Assembly (NCBI RefSeq): GCF_013314535.1
Contig: NZ_JABUAE010000019.1
Coordinates: forward strand, 1-64,000
Source of the DNA: Bacillus sp. Xin1
GTDB lineage: Bacteria; Bacillota; Bacilli; Bacillales; Bacillaceae_G
Direction: 5' to 3'
DNA: 64,000 nucleotides
Shown: piece by piece, positions 48,478-58,610 of the stretch
Layout: each line of letters begins with the position of its first letter
Position numbering within the stretch: position 1 is the first letter of the stretch
Translations under genes and position numbers: made by a program
Notes under the pieces: generated by a model
The model's database searches: none
What the model was told of the DNA's origin: nothing
Seen by the model: only the letters and a program-made list of their open reading frames with translations

Positions 48478-49938
48478 TTAAAACCAGCGCTCTGTTACCA
48501 CTTTTTTACGTGTGTAGAATTGAACACCATCTGTCCCATTTGTTCCAAGATCACCGTAGAAGGACGCTTTATTTCCTGCAAATGCGAAGAATGCCATTGG
48601 AGCTGGAACGTTAACGTTTACACCAATCATTCCAGCATCGATATTATCACGGAATGTTTGTGCATGTTTACCACTTGATGTATAAATAACGGCACCATTT
48701 GCGAATTTTGATTGGTTCGTCAGCTTAATTCCCTCTTCTAAATCTTTTACTCTCACAATGCTTAATACTGGAGCAAAAATTTCTTCTTGCCAAATTTTCA
48801 TATCTTGATTTACACCATCAAAAATAGTTGCTCCAACAAAATACCCATCGCCAACTTCCTCATCTATTTTACGGCCATCTACTAATAAAGTAGCTCCATC
48901 TGCTACACCACCATTAATATAACCTAGTACACGCTCTTTGTGAGATTCACGAATTAATGGTCCTACATAATTATCTTCGTGGAAACCATCACCTACTTTT
49001 AATTTACGTGTTTCCGCTACTAGAACATCAATAAATTCATCAGCAATTTCATCCACAACTGCTACAACAGAGCATGCCATGCAGCGCTCTCCACTACTCG
49101 CAAACGCAGAACCAATTACACCTTGTACCGTCTTTTCAAGGTTACAATCTGGCATAACAATCGCATGGTTTTTTGCTCCTGCAAGTGCTTGTACTCGTTT
49201 TCCATATTTTGTTCCTGTTTCGTACACGTAACGTGCAACTGGTTCAGATCCAACAAATGAAACAGCTTGAATGTCTTTATTTTCTAGAATACTATTTACA
49301 ACATCTTTACCACCTTGCACTAAGTTTAAGACGCCTTTTGGAAAACCTGCTTCATAGAATAATTCTACTAATCTTTCAGCTAAAAGTGGTGTTCTTTCAG
49401 ATGTTTTTAATACGAATGTATTACCGCAAGCAATTGCAAGTGGGAACATCCATAAAGGAATCATCATTGGGAAGTTAAACGGTGTAATACCAGCAACAAC
49501 TCCAATTGGGTAACGCCAAATCGAACCATCAATCCCGCCCGCAATATTTGGAAGTGCTTGCCCCATCATTAAATTTGGTGTTGATGTTGCTAGTTCTACA
49601 GCTTCAATCCCTCGCTGTACTTCGCCAGTCGCATCTTTTAGCGTTTTACCATTTTCTAATGTAATGATTTTTGCAAGTTCATCTTTGTTTTCTTGTAAAA
49701 GTTGTAAATATTTATATAGCTGTCTTGAGCGATTTGGAACTGGTACTTTAGACCATGTTTCATAAGCAAATTTTGCAGCTTCAACTGCACGATCCACATC
49801 TTCTTTTGGGGAAAGCGGAACATAAGCAATTATTTTACCAGTCGCAGGATTTGGAACAGCTTCCACTTCTGTACCAGTAGATTCTACCCATTCACCATTA
49901 ATATGATTTTTCACGCGTTTAATTTCTGTTGTAATCAT
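48478..49938 (-). CDS. mmsA: Methylmalonate-semialdehyde dehydrogenase (CoA-acylating)
   Basis: 486 residues of the ALDH superfamily, MmsA type. The catalytic Cys is in [15 protein letters not shown] (near residue 284) with [14 protein letters not shown] in front. [22 protein letters not shown] and [20 protein letters not shown] also match. It converts methylmalonate semialdehyde plus CoA and NAD to propionyl-CoA and CO2, the last step of valine breakdown. It is last in the sigma-54 operon; a homologous enzyme (IolA) serves inositol breakdown in Bacillus. Confidence 0.92.
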   Translation of the reverse strand: MITTEIKRVKNHINGEWVESTGTEVEAVPNPATGKIIAYVPLSPKEDVDRAVEAAKFAYETWSKVPVPNRSRQLYKYLQLLQENKDELAKIITLENGKTLKDATGEVQRGIEAVELATSTPNLMMGQALPNIAGGIDGSIWRYPIGVVAGITPFNFPMMIPLWMFPLAIACGNTFVLKTSERTPLLAERLVELFYEAGFPKGVLNLVQGGKDVVNSILENKDIQAVSFVGSEPVARYVYETGTKYGKRVQALAGAKNHAIVMPDCNLEKTVQGVIGSAFASSGERCMACSVVAVVDEIADEFIDVLVAETRKLKVGDGFHEDNYVGPLIRESHKERVLGYINGGVADGATLLVDGRKIDEEVGDGYFVGATIFDGVNQDMKIWQEEIFAPVLSIVRVKDLEEGIKLTNQSKFANGAVIYTSSGKHAQTFRDNIDAGMIGVNVNVPAPMAFFAFAGNKASFYGDLGTNGTDGVQFYTRKKVVTERWF

Positions 49939-49981
49939 TGTATTCGCTCCTTTTTATTTTTTATATTTGCTAGTATCATTA

Positions 49982-50872
49982 TTATTTTTGATTAGAGATT
50001 AATTGTTCACTTACCTTTTGATATAAAGCAGCCATGTCTTTTTCACCATATCCTGCTTTCCCAGCTTCATCATACAAGTTCAATAGCATTTCACTTACTG
50101 GTAAGTGAAGCTCGCTTTCTTTCGCTAGATCAACTGCAAATCCTAAGTCTTTCTTTAGTAGATTTACAGTAAATCCTGGTTCATAGTTTTCCGGCGCAAT
50201 AAAGCTTTTATAATTACGCTCGTAAATTCTACTTTGTCCATAACTCACATTTAAAATATCAAACATTTTATCTAAATCCATATTGTTTTTCTTCGCTAAA
50301 GTCAGAGCTTCACTAACACCTGCTGTGTAGAAGCCTATCAATAAGTTATTTATAAGCTTTACAGTCGTACCACTATCAATTTGCTCACTCACATGAAAAA
50401 TATTTGCCCCTAATACTTCCATCACTGGTAAGCCCTTTTCGTACACTTCTTTTGATCCACCAACCATAAAAGTTAATGTGCGGTTTTCCGCTCCAATCAC
50501 TCCACCACTAACTGGCCCTGCTAAGAAGTCTACTTTTTTATCATTCGCAGCATCTGCCAATCTTTTATTTAGCTCTGGTGCTACTGTACTTGTATCAATT
50601 AGAACAACATTCGAATGGCTATTCTCAATTAAACCTTCTTCACCAAAGTAAACAGCTTCAACAGCTCGAGGTGATGGTAAACTTGTAAAAATCAAATCAC
50701 ATGTTTCTGCCAAATTTGCAATTGATAAGCCAATGATTCCTCCTTCTTTCTCAAAAGAAGCTTCCGCATCTTTATTTAAATCGAATCCATATACTGTGTA
50801 ATTTGATTTAACTAAATTTTTAGACATTGGAAGACCCATATTACCTAAACCAATAAAACCAATCTTTTTCAT
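49982..50872 (-). CDS. mmsB: 3-hydroxyisobutyrate dehydrogenase
   Basis: 296 residues. The NAD-binding start IGFIGLGNMGLPMSKNLVK (residues 4-22) is clear, as are FLAGPVSGGVIGAENRTLTF with the conserved Ser-Gly-Gly, and the catalytic Lys in GTTVKLINNLLIG (near 170). It oxidises 3-hydroxyisobutyrate to methylmalonate semialdehyde. It sits between the acyl-CoA dehydrogenase and mmsA, in order of the valine pathway. Confidence 0.93.
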   Translation of the reverse strand: MKKIGFIGLGNMGLPMSKNLVKSNYTVYGFDLNKDAEASFEKEGGIIGLSIANLAETCDLIFTSLPSPRAVEAVYFGEEGLIENSHSNVVLIDTSTVAPELNKRLADAANDKKVDFLAGPVSGGVIGAENRTLTFMVGGSKEVYEKGLPVMEVLGANIFHVSEQIDSGTTVKLINNLLIGFYTAGVSEALTLAKKNNMDLDKMFDILNVSYGQSRIYERNYKSFIAPENYEPGFTVNLLKKDLGFAVDLAKESELHLPVSEMLLNLYDEAGKAGYGEKDMAALYQKVSEQLISNQK

Positions 50873-50888
50873 ACTGTTCTCCTCCTAT

Positions 50889-52598
50889 TTAAACAATATA
50901 TTTCCCGCGATTTATAATCGCTTTTGCGATTTCTCTCTTCTTCGTAAATACGTTCGTATATAGAGGTACTGACAGTTGACGAATTTCATCTAGAATAGCA
51001 TTTCTATTTTGCTCCTCTTGTACTGCTGCAGAAAGAAGAACAATTGCCGCTGATTCCACTTTTCGATATCCTTCTTCACAAAGAACATCTGTTATAGACT
51101 GTTTTGTACGTTCTTTTTCTTCACCATTTTTACTTACCGCTTTCTTTGTACGTAAAAATGCTGATTCCATTACATACACATCTTTCAACATGTCTGCTAG
51201 CACGCGTGAATATTCTTGTTCTTGTTCAATTTTTAGTTCAGGAGTTTGAGATAGCGTTTTCAAAGATTGCTTCAATAATTGTTTCGATAATAAAATATAG
51301 CGATGATTTCGTTCCACATTTTCAAATGTGCCTTCATCTACTTGGTCCCCTAGTAGCTTCGTTTGTTTCATTAACATTTTCGCAACTGTTAAGCGATTAA
51401 TTTCATTTGTCCCTTCAAATATACGGCTAATTCTAGCATCACGATATAATCGTTCTACTTCATATTCTTGCATATAACCATAACCACCGTGAATTTGTAC
51501 CGCCTCATCCACAATATTTCCAAGTGTTTCTGAAGCGTTCACTTTATTAATCGCACACTCTATTGCAAATTGTGACATTTTCTGCATAATACTTTCATCA
51601 CTCTCATGAATCGCGTCATCAATTACGCCTGCTGTTCGATAAGCTGCGCTCTCTGCACCATATGTATCAATAATCATATTTGCAATTTTCTCTTGGATCA
51701 TCGTGAAATCAACTAATTCTGTTTGAAACTGTCTTCGTTCTTTTCCGTATTGAACAGATAGACCAATTGCTTGCTTTGCTGTCCCAATATTTCCGAAAGC
51801 AAGTTTCAATCTCGCAAAATTGAGAATATTAAGAGCCACATGATGCCCTTTTCCAACTTTCCCTAATACATTTTCAGCTGGAATTACAACATCCTCTAAT
51901 ATCAACGTTGCAGTAGAAGAACCTTTAATACCCATCTTCTTTTCTTCTAGGCCAATAGAAACGCCTTCACATGTTCTTTCGACAATAAATGCTGTCATTC
52001 CTTTATTTGTTTTCGCAAAAACAACATATACATCAGCCATATGAGCATTCGTAATCCACTGCTTTTCACCGTTTAATGTCCATGTTGTGCCATCTTCACT
52101 TAAGACCGCACTTGTTTTTGCACTTAACGCATCAGATCCAGCATTTGGCTCTGTTAATGCATAAGCTCCAATCCATTCGCCTGATGCAATTTTAGGTAAA
52201 TACTTTTCCTTTTGCTCTTTGGTTCCGTAGTATATATATGGCAGTGTTCCTACTCCGGCATGAATGTTAAAGGAAACACTAAACGCGCCTGCATATCCCA
52301 TCTTTTCTGCCACCAAGCCAGAAACTGCTTTTCCTAATTCAAACCCTCCATATTCTTCTGGAACTTCTATACTTAGTAATCCAAGTTCTCCAGCCTTTTC
52401 AAACAACTGGCGAGAAACTTGATAATTGTGCTGCTCAATATGTTCAATTTGCGGAACAATTTCTTGTTTCACAAATTGTTCTGTTGTTTTTGCGATTAAA
52501 TCTTCATCCCCTGAAAAATCCTCAGGTGTAAAAAAGGTTGTATGAAGCTCCTGATTCAGCGAAAAAAATTCGTCCCATTGCAACTTTGTTTTCTCCAT
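50889..52598 (-). CDS. Acyl-CoA dehydrogenase, probably isobutyryl-CoA specific
   Basis: 569 residues, the long type with a C-terminal helical extension (about 400-569). Flavin-binding motifs YALTEPNAGSDALSAKTSAV and WITNAHMADVYVVFAKT are visible, and the conserved QIHGGYGYMQEYEVERLYRD near residue 370. It introduces the double bond into an acyl-CoA. Context (hydrolase, mmsB, mmsA) points to isobutyryl-CoA to methacrylyl-CoA. It is first in the operon, behind the sigma-54 promoter at 52638. Confidence 0.88.
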   Translation of the reverse strand: MEKTKLQWDEFFSLNQELHTTFFTPEDFSGDEDLIAKTTEQFVKQEIVPQIEHIEQHNYQVSRQLFEKAGELGLLSIEVPEEYGGFELGKAVSGLVAEKMGYAGAFSVSFNIHAGVGTLPYIYYGTKEQKEKYLPKIASGEWIGAYALTEPNAGSDALSAKTSAVLSEDGTTWTLNGEKQWITNAHMADVYVVFAKTNKGMTAFIVERTCEGVSIGLEEKKMGIKGSSTATLILEDVVIPAENVLGKVGKGHHVALNILNFARLKLAFGNIGTAKQAIGLSVQYGKERRQFQTELVDFTMIQEKIANMIIDTYGAESAAYRTAGVIDDAIHESDESIMQKMSQFAIECAINKVNASETLGNIVDEAVQIHGGYGYMQEYEVERLYRDARISRIFEGTNEINRLTVAKMLMKQTKLLGDQVDEGTFENVERNHRYILLSKQLLKQSLKTLSQTPELKIEQEQEYSRVLADMLKDVYVMESAFLRTKKAVSKNGEEKERTKQSITDVLCEEGYRKVESAAIVLLSAAVQEEQNRNAILDEIRQLSVPLYTNVFTKKREIAKAIINRGKYIV

Positions 52599-52637
52599 CT
52601 GTATCCCCCTATCATTTCGATCTTCATTTTATTTATA

Positions 52638-52653
52638 TGCAAAATCTATGCCA
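52638..52653 (-). promoter_or_regulatory. Sigma-54 (-24/-12) promoter
   Basis: On the minus strand TGGCAT AGATT TTGCA fits TGGCAC-N5-TTGCA with one mismatch. It lies 40 bases upstream of the acyl-CoA dehydrogenase start codon. Confidence 0.82.
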
Positions 52654-52695
52654 AACTAAAAACTTGATAGAACAAGGGCGAAATGACAAGAAAAC

Positions 52696-52719
52696 GTAAA
52701 ACTGTCTAGACAGTTTTAC
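52696..52719. promoter_or_regulatory. Perfect 24-bp palindrome, likely activator-binding site
   Basis: GTAAAACTGTCT followed by its exact reverse complement, 43 bases upstream of the -24 element. It shares the CTGTCTA/TAGACAG core with the dyads at 45793. It is the probable site of the CBS-PAS-AAA-Fis activator encoded just behind it. Confidence 0.8.
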
Positions 52720-52738
52720 ACTTGATATAACAAATTGT

Positions 52739-54499
52739 CTAGATTTTGAATCGGGACAATTTGTTATACAGGGTCGCCCTAGAAATCCCTAACAACGCTG
52801 CTGCTTTTGACTTATTTCCTTTGGCTTCTTTTAAAACGCGTTCAATTAATCCTCTCTCTTCCTCTTCACGCACAACTTTCATCGCTTCTTGTTTTGCAGG
52901 TAAGGACTGAATCATAGGTACTAGTTTCTTTTGCTCCATATCCCGATAATAAAATTCTTCTGGTAAATCCTTCGCTCGTATATGTGCATCATCTGATAGT
53001 GCGAATAGCCTTTCTAACACATTGATTAATTCCCTGACATTACCTGGCCAGTTATAATGGAACATACGACGCAATACTTCTTTATCAAGTGTCTTTTCTT
53101 CAGCACCATACATTTGACATAACTTTTGTAAATGTTCTTCGACAATGAGTGGTATATCTTGTTTTCGAAAGCGAAGCGGCGGAATATGAATCGGAATAAC
53201 ATGAAGACGATGATATAAATCCTCTCTAAAGGTTCCTTCTCTAACCATTTGTTTTAAATCTTTATTTGTCGCTGCGATTAACCTGAAATCAACAGGTATT
53301 GGATGTGTACCACCTATCCTTTCTATTTCCCTTTCTTGCAAAACGCGTAAAATTTTCACTTGCGTTAATAGAGACATATCGCCAATCTCGTCTAAAAATA
53401 ACGTTCCATGATTTGCAAGCTCAAACTTTCCTGCCTTCCCGTTCTTTTTCGCACCCGTAAAAGCCCCTTCTGCATAACCAAACAATTCAGATTCTAGTAA
53501 ATTATCAGGAATGGCAGCACAGTTCACGCTAATAAATGGACCATTTTGCGTTATACCTGCATCATGTATAGCTCTTGCGAATTGCTCCTTACCAACACCA
53601 CTTTCCCCAGTAATTAACACCGATGCTTTCGATCCAGCTGCTTTTCGGGCCATTTTTTTCGTTTCAGAAATTGTTTGGCTTTCTCCAAGAATATCTTCAA
53701 ATCGAATCTGCTTCTTTTTCGGTTTAGAAAACGTTGGTTGGATTTTCCTATCCTTTTGATCAAATCGCTCTAGTATTTTGTAAATATCTGAAATCCCTTC
53801 ATGAATCAGCATCCCTACTGCACCAATTACTCTTCCCTGCTTCCAAATTGGCATGCGGTGTACAACTAAATTCTGCCCTTGCAGACGATGCACTTGATTT
53901 CTTTCTGGTACTCCCGTTTTTAATACAACTGGCAGGCGCGTATTCTCAATTATATTTTCAGCACGCTGTCCAATTGCCTCTTCTTTCGTCACACCGACAA
54001 AGCGACTATACGTGTCATTAAACATTTGAATAACGCCGTTTTCATCCACAATTGCAATGCCCTCATATGCAGTATCAAAAGAGAGTCGTAGCCATTCAAT
54101 CACACGCCCTGCTTCTTCCAATTGTTCTTTTATATGTTTCTGAAAAGCGAAAAGCTCATTTTGACCAATAACCCCTTCTAGCACTCCGCTTTTTTCATTT
54201 ATCACATAAAACGGTACATGTTGAACCACTTCCATTGCATTCACTCTTGTTCCCTTGTGAAAAGATTTATCTATAATCATATGAACTAATGTACTTTCAT
54301 CACTATTTTCTTTCACCCACTGCACACAATCTAGTAATTTCACAATACCTATTATTCTTTCTTCCTCTAGTACAGGCAGTTCATCAGTTTTTGTTGCGAT
54401 TAGTAGATTGATTGCCTCTGCAACCGTATTACTCATTTTCACAAACTGAAACTCTTTATTCAGCCATCTTCCTACAGAGTAATCTTCTATAGAGTTCAT
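52739..54499 (-). CDS. Sigma-54-dependent transcriptional activator (CBS-PAS-AAA-Fis)
   Basis: 586 residues. Two CBS motifs (about residues 20-125), a PAS domain (135-240, FDTAYEGIAIVDENGVIQMF), an AAA+ domain (285-515; Walker A GESGVGKEQFARAI, GAFTGA loop, LFLDEIGDMS) and a C-terminal Fis-type HTH ending in SKAAALLGISRATLYNKLS. It binds dyads and drives sigma-54 promoters. Targets here are probably the two operons at 45.9 and 52.6 kb. The effector may be a CoA-thioester or adenine nucleotide sensed by CBS or PAS. The start at 54499 has AGAGGTGG upstream; the frame runs 31 codons further through a hairpin. Confidence 0.92.
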   Translation of the reverse strand: MNSIEDYSVGRWLNKEFQFVKMSNTVAEAINLLIATKTDELPVLEEERIIGIVKLLDCVQWVKENSDESTLVHMIIDKSFHKGTRVNAMEVVQHVPFYVINEKSGVLEGVIGQNELFAFQKHIKEQLEEAGRVIEWLRLSFDTAYEGIAIVDENGVIQMFNDTYSRFVGVTKEEAIGQRAENIIENTRLPVVLKTGVPERNQVHRLQGQNLVVHRMPIWKQGRVIGAVGMLIHEGISDIYKILERFDQKDRKIQPTFSKPKKKQIRFEDILGESQTISETKKMARKAAGSKASVLITGESGVGKEQFARAIHDAGITQNGPFISVNCAAIPDNLLESELFGYAEGAFTGAKKNGKAGKFELANHGTLFLDEIGDMSLLTQVKILRVLQEREIERIGGTHPIPVDFRLIAATNKDLKQMVREGTFREDLYHRLHVIPIHIPPLRFRKQDIPLIVEEHLQKLCQMYGAEEKTLDKEVLRRMFHYNWPGNVRELINVLERLFALSDDAHIRAKDLPEEFYYRDMEQKKLVPMIQSLPAKQEAMKVVREEEERGLIERVLKEAKGNKSKAAALLGISRATLYNKLSRFKI

Positions 54500-54538
54500 A
54501 TGTTTCCACCTCTTTTGCAAGCAATTAGGAAATATGAA

Positions 54539-54600
54539 AAGGCGATGACTCTTCACATCAAGCAGTTGTTTTTGCCAAAGATGTATCATCATCGCCTTTT
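54539..54600 (-). terminator. Hairpin between prpB and the activator gene
   Basis: AAAAGGCGATGA ... TCATCGCCTTTT, 12-base complementary ends with a loop of about 40 bases, followed by T-rich sequence. It could partly terminate the prp operon before the regulator and so lower regulator expression. Confidence 0.45.
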
Positions 54601-54609
54601 CCCTTTGTT

Positions 54610-55518
54610 TTATTGATCTTCAGATAAAACTGTTTTTGCAATTCCGTTATCTAATTCTTCAAAATCATGATACGAAATTGTTTCATATAATTCACTTCTC
54701 GTTTGCATATTAGATAGTCCTTCTTTTTGTGAGCCTGTTTCTTTAATAAGTGTGAATACACGCTCATATGCTTTTGCTGCAACGCGAAGTGATGTAACCG
54801 GATAAATTACCATTTGGAAGCCCATATTTGCAAATTCTTCTGCACTATAATATGGTGTCTTTCCAAACTCAGTCATGTTCGCAAGTAGTGGAACATTTAC
54901 TTTACTGTTAAATAAACGGAATTCCTCTTCAGATTGAAGCGCTTCCGGGAATATAGCATCTGCACCTGCTTCTACGTAAGCAATTGCTCTTTCGATTGCT
55001 GCATCCAATCCTTCAACACCGCGAGCATCTGTACGTGCTACAACAACAAGTGTTGGTGCTACTTCTTTAATCGCTTTAATCTTCTGTACTAATTCTTCAG
55101 TGGAAACTAGTTTTTTTCCATTTAAGTGTCCACATTTTTTCGGTAATTGTTGATCTTCAATTTGAACAGCAGCTACATTTGCTTCTACCATTTCTACAGC
55201 TGTTCTTGCTACATTTAATACTCCGCCAAATCCTGTATCAATATCAACAAGAAGAGGTAAATCCGTTGCTCTAACAAGATCTCTTGCTCGTTCAGCTACT
55301 TCAGTAGACGTTACAATTCCTAAATCCGGCAACCCTTTACTTGCTGTATAAGCAGCTCCTGATAAATAAAGAGCTGAAAATCCAGTGTTTTTTGCAACAA
55401 GAGCAGCCATTGCATCATGTGCACCAGGGATTTGTAAAATTTCAGGTGCTTCTACTAAAGCTCGGAATCGATTAGCAAGCTCTTCTTGTGTTGACTGTTT
55501 ATTCACAACCCAAGCCAT
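54610..55518 (-). CDS. prpB: Methylisocitrate lyase
   Basis: 302 residues of the PEP mutase/isocitrate lyase superfamily. The catalytic loop KKCGHLNGK (residues 128-136) holds the active Cys. Metal ligands are in VDIDTGFG (90-97) and QIEDQ (119-123), and EALQSEEEFRL matches PrpB. It splits 2-methylisocitrate into succinate and pyruvate, the last step of the methylcitrate cycle (MmgF in B. subtilis). Confidence 0.94.
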   Translation of the reverse strand: MAWVVNKQSTQEELANRFRALVEAPEILQIPGAHDAMAALVAKNTGFSALYLSGAAYTASKGLPDLGIVTSTEVAERARDLVRATDLPLLVDIDTGFGGVLNVARTAVEMVEANVAAVQIEDQQLPKKCGHLNGKKLVSTEELVQKIKAIKEVAPTLVVVARTDARGVEGLDAAIERAIAYVEAGADAIFPEALQSEEEFRLFNSKVNVPLLANMTEFGKTPYYSAEEFANMGFQMVIYPVTSLRVAAKAYERVFTLIKETGSQKEGLSNMQTRSELYETISYHDFEELDNGIAKTVLSEDQ

Positions 55519-55534
55519 TTCTATTCCCCCTATT

Positions 55535-56971
55535 TTAAATTAAGAAAAGGTCTACAAATTCATTTACATTCATATTTTCTAGTTTTTCTTCATTTAGACA
55601 AGCTTCATGAATTTTTTCTTGTTGTTTACTAGAATAATGACCTGCCATATTTGCAGTGAATTTTTGAACAACTTTTGGAATCGCTTCGTCTCTACGGAAA
55701 CGGTGGCCAAGTGGGTATTCACATTCCACATTTTCTGTTACAGTACCATCTTTAAAATGAACTTGAACAGCGTTGGCGATTGAGCGCTTGTTCGGATCAA
55801 GGTAATCTAAACTGTACTGTTTGTTTTCAACAACAACCATCTTATTACGTAATTCATCTACACGCATGTCAGCTGCTACTTCATCCTCATAATCATCCGC
55901 GACAATATCACCTTTTAATAAACCAATTGCCGTAATATATTGCAAGCAATGATCGCGGTCAGCTGGATTATTTAATGGACCTTCTTTATCGATAATACGA
56001 ACTGCTGATTCATGTGTCGTAATTGTAATACGATCAATTTCATCTAGTCGTTCTATCACTTCTGGATGTAATTTGACTGCACATTCCGCAGCTGTTTGTG
56101 CATGGAATTCTGCTGGATATGATACTTTAAATAATACATTTTCCATTACATAAGAATCTAAAGGTCTTGCTAATTTTAATTCTTGTTTATTAAACAGTAC
56201 ATCTTGGAATCCCCAGCCTGGTGCAGATAATGCTGTTGGGTAACCCATTTCACCTTTTAGAGCAGTCATTGCAAGATGAACACCACGGCTCGTCGCATCA
56301 CCTGCTGCCCATGATTTACGTGAACCAGTATTTGGAGCATGACGATATGTACGAAGACTCGAATTATCAATCCAAGCATGAGACAATGCGTTAAAAATCT
56401 CTTCACGTGTACCACCTAGCATTTTTGTAACAACTGCTGTTGTTGCTACTTTTACATATAATACATGATCAAGACCAACGCGGTTTAAACTATTTTCTAA
56501 TGCAAGTACACCTTGAATTTCATGTGCTTTAATCATCATTTCAAGTACATCTCGTACTTTTAATGGCTCTTTCCCTTCTGAAATACGAACGCGGCTAATG
56601 TAATCTGCAACAGCTAAAATTCCACCTAAGTTATCTGATGGATGTCCCCATTCTGCAGCTAGCCATGTATCGTTATAATCTAGCCAACGAATCATACACC
56701 CAATATTAAAAGCACCTTTTACTGGATCAAGTACAAATGACGTTCCCGGTACACGTGTACCATTTGGCACGATAGTCCCTGGTACAACTGGCCCTAATAA
56801 TTTCGTACACTCCGGGTATTGAAGTGCTAAAATTCCACATCCAAGCGTATCAAGTAACACATAGCGAGCTGTACTGAACGCTTCTGAGCTTGTCACCTCT
56901 TTGTTTAGTACATAATCCGTAATCTCTTCTAAAATTGCATCTTTTTGTTTAATTTCATTTGTTTTAATCAT
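55535..56971 (-). CDS. prpD: 2-methylcitrate dehydratase
   Basis: 478 residues, PrpD/MmgE family. It has [20 protein letters not shown] (near residue 90) with conserved Asp and His, [18 protein letters not shown], and [13 protein letters not shown]. It dehydrates 2-methylcitrate to 2-methylaconitate or isomerises it onward. The start at 56971 has AAAGGGAAG upstream; the frame runs 28 codons up over the intergenic hairpins. Confidence 0.92.
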   Translation of the reverse strand: MIKTNEIKQKDAILEEITDYVLNKEVTSSEAFSTARYVLLDTLGCGILALQYPECTKLLGPVVPGTIVPNGTRVPGTSFVLDPVKGAFNIGCMIRWLDYNDTWLAAEWGHPSDNLGGILAVADYISRVRISEGKEPLKVRDVLEMMIKAHEIQGVLALENSLNRVGLDHVLYVKVATTAVVTKMLGGTREEIFNALSHAWIDNSSLRTYRHAPNTGSRKSWAAGDATSRGVHLAMTALKGEMGYPTALSAPGWGFQDVLFNKQELKLARPLDSYVMENVLFKVSYPAEFHAQTAAECAVKLHPEVIERLDEIDRITITTHESAVRIIDKEGPLNNPADRDHCLQYITAIGLLKGDIVADDYEDEVAADMRVDELRNKMVVVENKQYSLDYLDPNKRSIANAVQVHFKDGTVTENVECEYPLGHRFRRDEAIPKVVQKFTANMAGHYSSKQQEKIHEACLNEEKLENMNVNEFVDLFLI

Positions 56972-57010
56972 GCTATTCTTCCCTTTCTGTCGAAAATTCG
57001 TTATTATTAA

Positions 57011-57067
57011 GGATGGGTGTCGATCAAACACCCACCTGGCGGGCGGCTCTAACAACTCCCCAGTTGT
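57011..57067 (-). other. Two hairpins between prpC and prpD
   Basis: GGGTGT ... ACACCC (57014-57033) and AACAACT ... AGTTGTT (57049-57066) lie in the 98-base gap. No T-run follows, so they are more likely mRNA stabilising or processing elements than terminators. Confidence 0.4.
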
Positions 57068-57069
57068 TT

Positions 57070-58188
57070 TTATTTGCTAAGCACATGTCGCTCGCCGATA
57101 TAATTTACACGTGGACGGAACAATCGATTATTTGCATGTTGCTCAATCACATGCGCACATAAGCCCACCGTTCTTGAACTGAAAAAGATTGGTGTATATA
57201 GTTGAATTGGAATACCTAACATCCAATACACTGGAGCTGCATAATAATCTAAGTTCGGATAAATGCCTTTTTCCTTCTCCATAATCTTTTCTCCAGCTTC
57301 ACACATTTCATATAATGAATAATCACCTTTTACATCACATAACTGTTTTAAAGCTTCTTTCATCATAAGTGCCCTTGGATCCATCTTCTTCATATAAACG
57401 CGATGTCCAAATCCCATGATTTTTTCTTTGTTATATAATTTCTTTTGCAGTAACTCTTCAAATTTCTCAACATTACCTGCCTCTAACAGCATGTACATAA
57501 CCGCTTCATTTGCACCGCCATGTAAGCTTCCTTTTAAAGATGCAACCGCACCAGTTAAAGCACCATATAAATCTGATTGAGTAGATGCAATCACGCGTGC
57601 TGTAAAGGTAGAATTTGGCATTTCATGTTCGCTATATAAAACTAAGGAACGATCGAAGATTTTCTCTTCCAGCTCCGTTGGTTTTTTGCCAGTTAACATA
57701 TAAAAGAAGTTCGCACTATACGATAATTCTTTTAGAGGTTGCACAGGCTCTTCATTGTTTAAAATATGGTAACTATTTGCCACAATATTCGGCACTTTGC
57801 TTAATAACTTATAACCGCGATCTTTATTCACTTCTAACGAACGATTTTCAATATCGTTATCGTAACCAGCTAATGCCGATACACCTGTACGTAATCCGTC
57901 CATCGGATGTGTCTCTTTTGGCAATGCTTTTAAAACATTAAACACACCTTCTGGTACTTCATACTCTTCCTTCAATTTCTTTTCAAGCGCCTGTTTTTCA
58001 TCCTCATTTGGCAGATGTTCTTCTAGTAAAAGGTGCACAATATCTAAATACTCTTTTGTCTTTGATAGTTCAATTAAGTCATATCCTTGAATAACAATTT
58101 CACCTTTTACTGTGTCAAGAAACGAGATTTTCGTCTCCGCTGCGACTACACCATCTAATCCCGGGGAAAATTTTTCTTCAGCTTTCAT
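57070..58188 (-). CDS. prpC: 2-methylcitrate synthase
   Basis: 372 residues of the citrate synthase family. Catalytic His is in [11 protein letters not shown] (near residue 226), the second His in [15 protein letters not shown] (near 262) and the Asp in the [12 protein letters not shown] stretch (near 312). It condenses propionyl-CoA with oxaloacetate (MmgD in B. subtilis). Its position with prpD and prpB favours methylcitrate over citrate. The start at 58188 has GGAGG 8 bases upstream. Confidence 0.93.
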   Translation of the reverse strand: MKAEEKFSPGLDGVVAAETKISFLDTVKGEIVIQGYDLIELSKTKEYLDIVHLLLEEHLPNEDEKQALEKKLKEEYEVPEGVFNVLKALPKETHPMDGLRTGVSALAGYDNDIENRSLEVNKDRGYKLLSKVPNIVANSYHILNNEEPVQPLKELSYSANFFYMLTGKKPTELEEKIFDRSLVLYSEHEMPNSTFTARVIASTQSDLYGALTGAVASLKGSLHGGANEAVMYMLLEAGNVEKFEELLQKKLYNKEKIMGFGHRVYMKKMDPRALMMKEALKQLCDVKGDYSLYEMCEAGEKIMEKEKGIYPNLDYYAAPVYWMLGIPIQLYTPIFFSSRTVGLCAHVIEQHANNRLFRPRVNYIGERHVLSK

Positions 58189-58269
58189 TATCATTTCCTC
58201 CAATCCTAATAGATCTTCGTGCACATAACTGTAAGCCTTTACAATATCGTGAAACTACATTTCTATTTC

Positions 58270-58298
58270 AATGTATCAGAGTTTTTAGAAGATTTCAA
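58270..58298 (-). promoter_or_regulatory. Sigma-A type promoter of the prp operon
   Basis: On the minus strand TTGAAA (58293-58298), 17 bases, TACATT (58270-58275), about 75 bases before the prpC start. No -24/-12 element was seen here, so the activator seems to be made from a sigma-A transcript. No cre-like site was firmly recognised. Confidence 0.6.
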
Positions 58299-58507
58299 TT
58301 TATTTTATAATGATAAGTTTCCTATACTTTTCCTACTGTAACAAAACTGTTTTTGAAGAATAACGTATAAGTTTTTTTCCAGTAAATCCCATGATACTTT
58401 ATTTTCTTTTAAACCTAAATATATTAATTTTTAATATATTTCTATATAAAGCTAGTAACACAAACTATTCACTTCCATATATTTATTATCTTTTTAAACA
58501 CAGAAAA

Positions 58508-58541
58508 AAAGCGAGTTGTATCTACATCCAACTCGCTTACA
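58508..58541 (-). terminator. Terminator after HesB-like gene
   Basis: AAGCGAGTTG / CAACTCGCTT stem with a U-run on the minus strand. The rest of 58300-58500 is AT-rich without a gene. Confidence 0.75.
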
Positions 58542-58610
58542 CATATTTTATATACTGATATTAATACAATATAATTTTCATATAAAATATTTTTATTTTT
58601 AATAAAGTTA

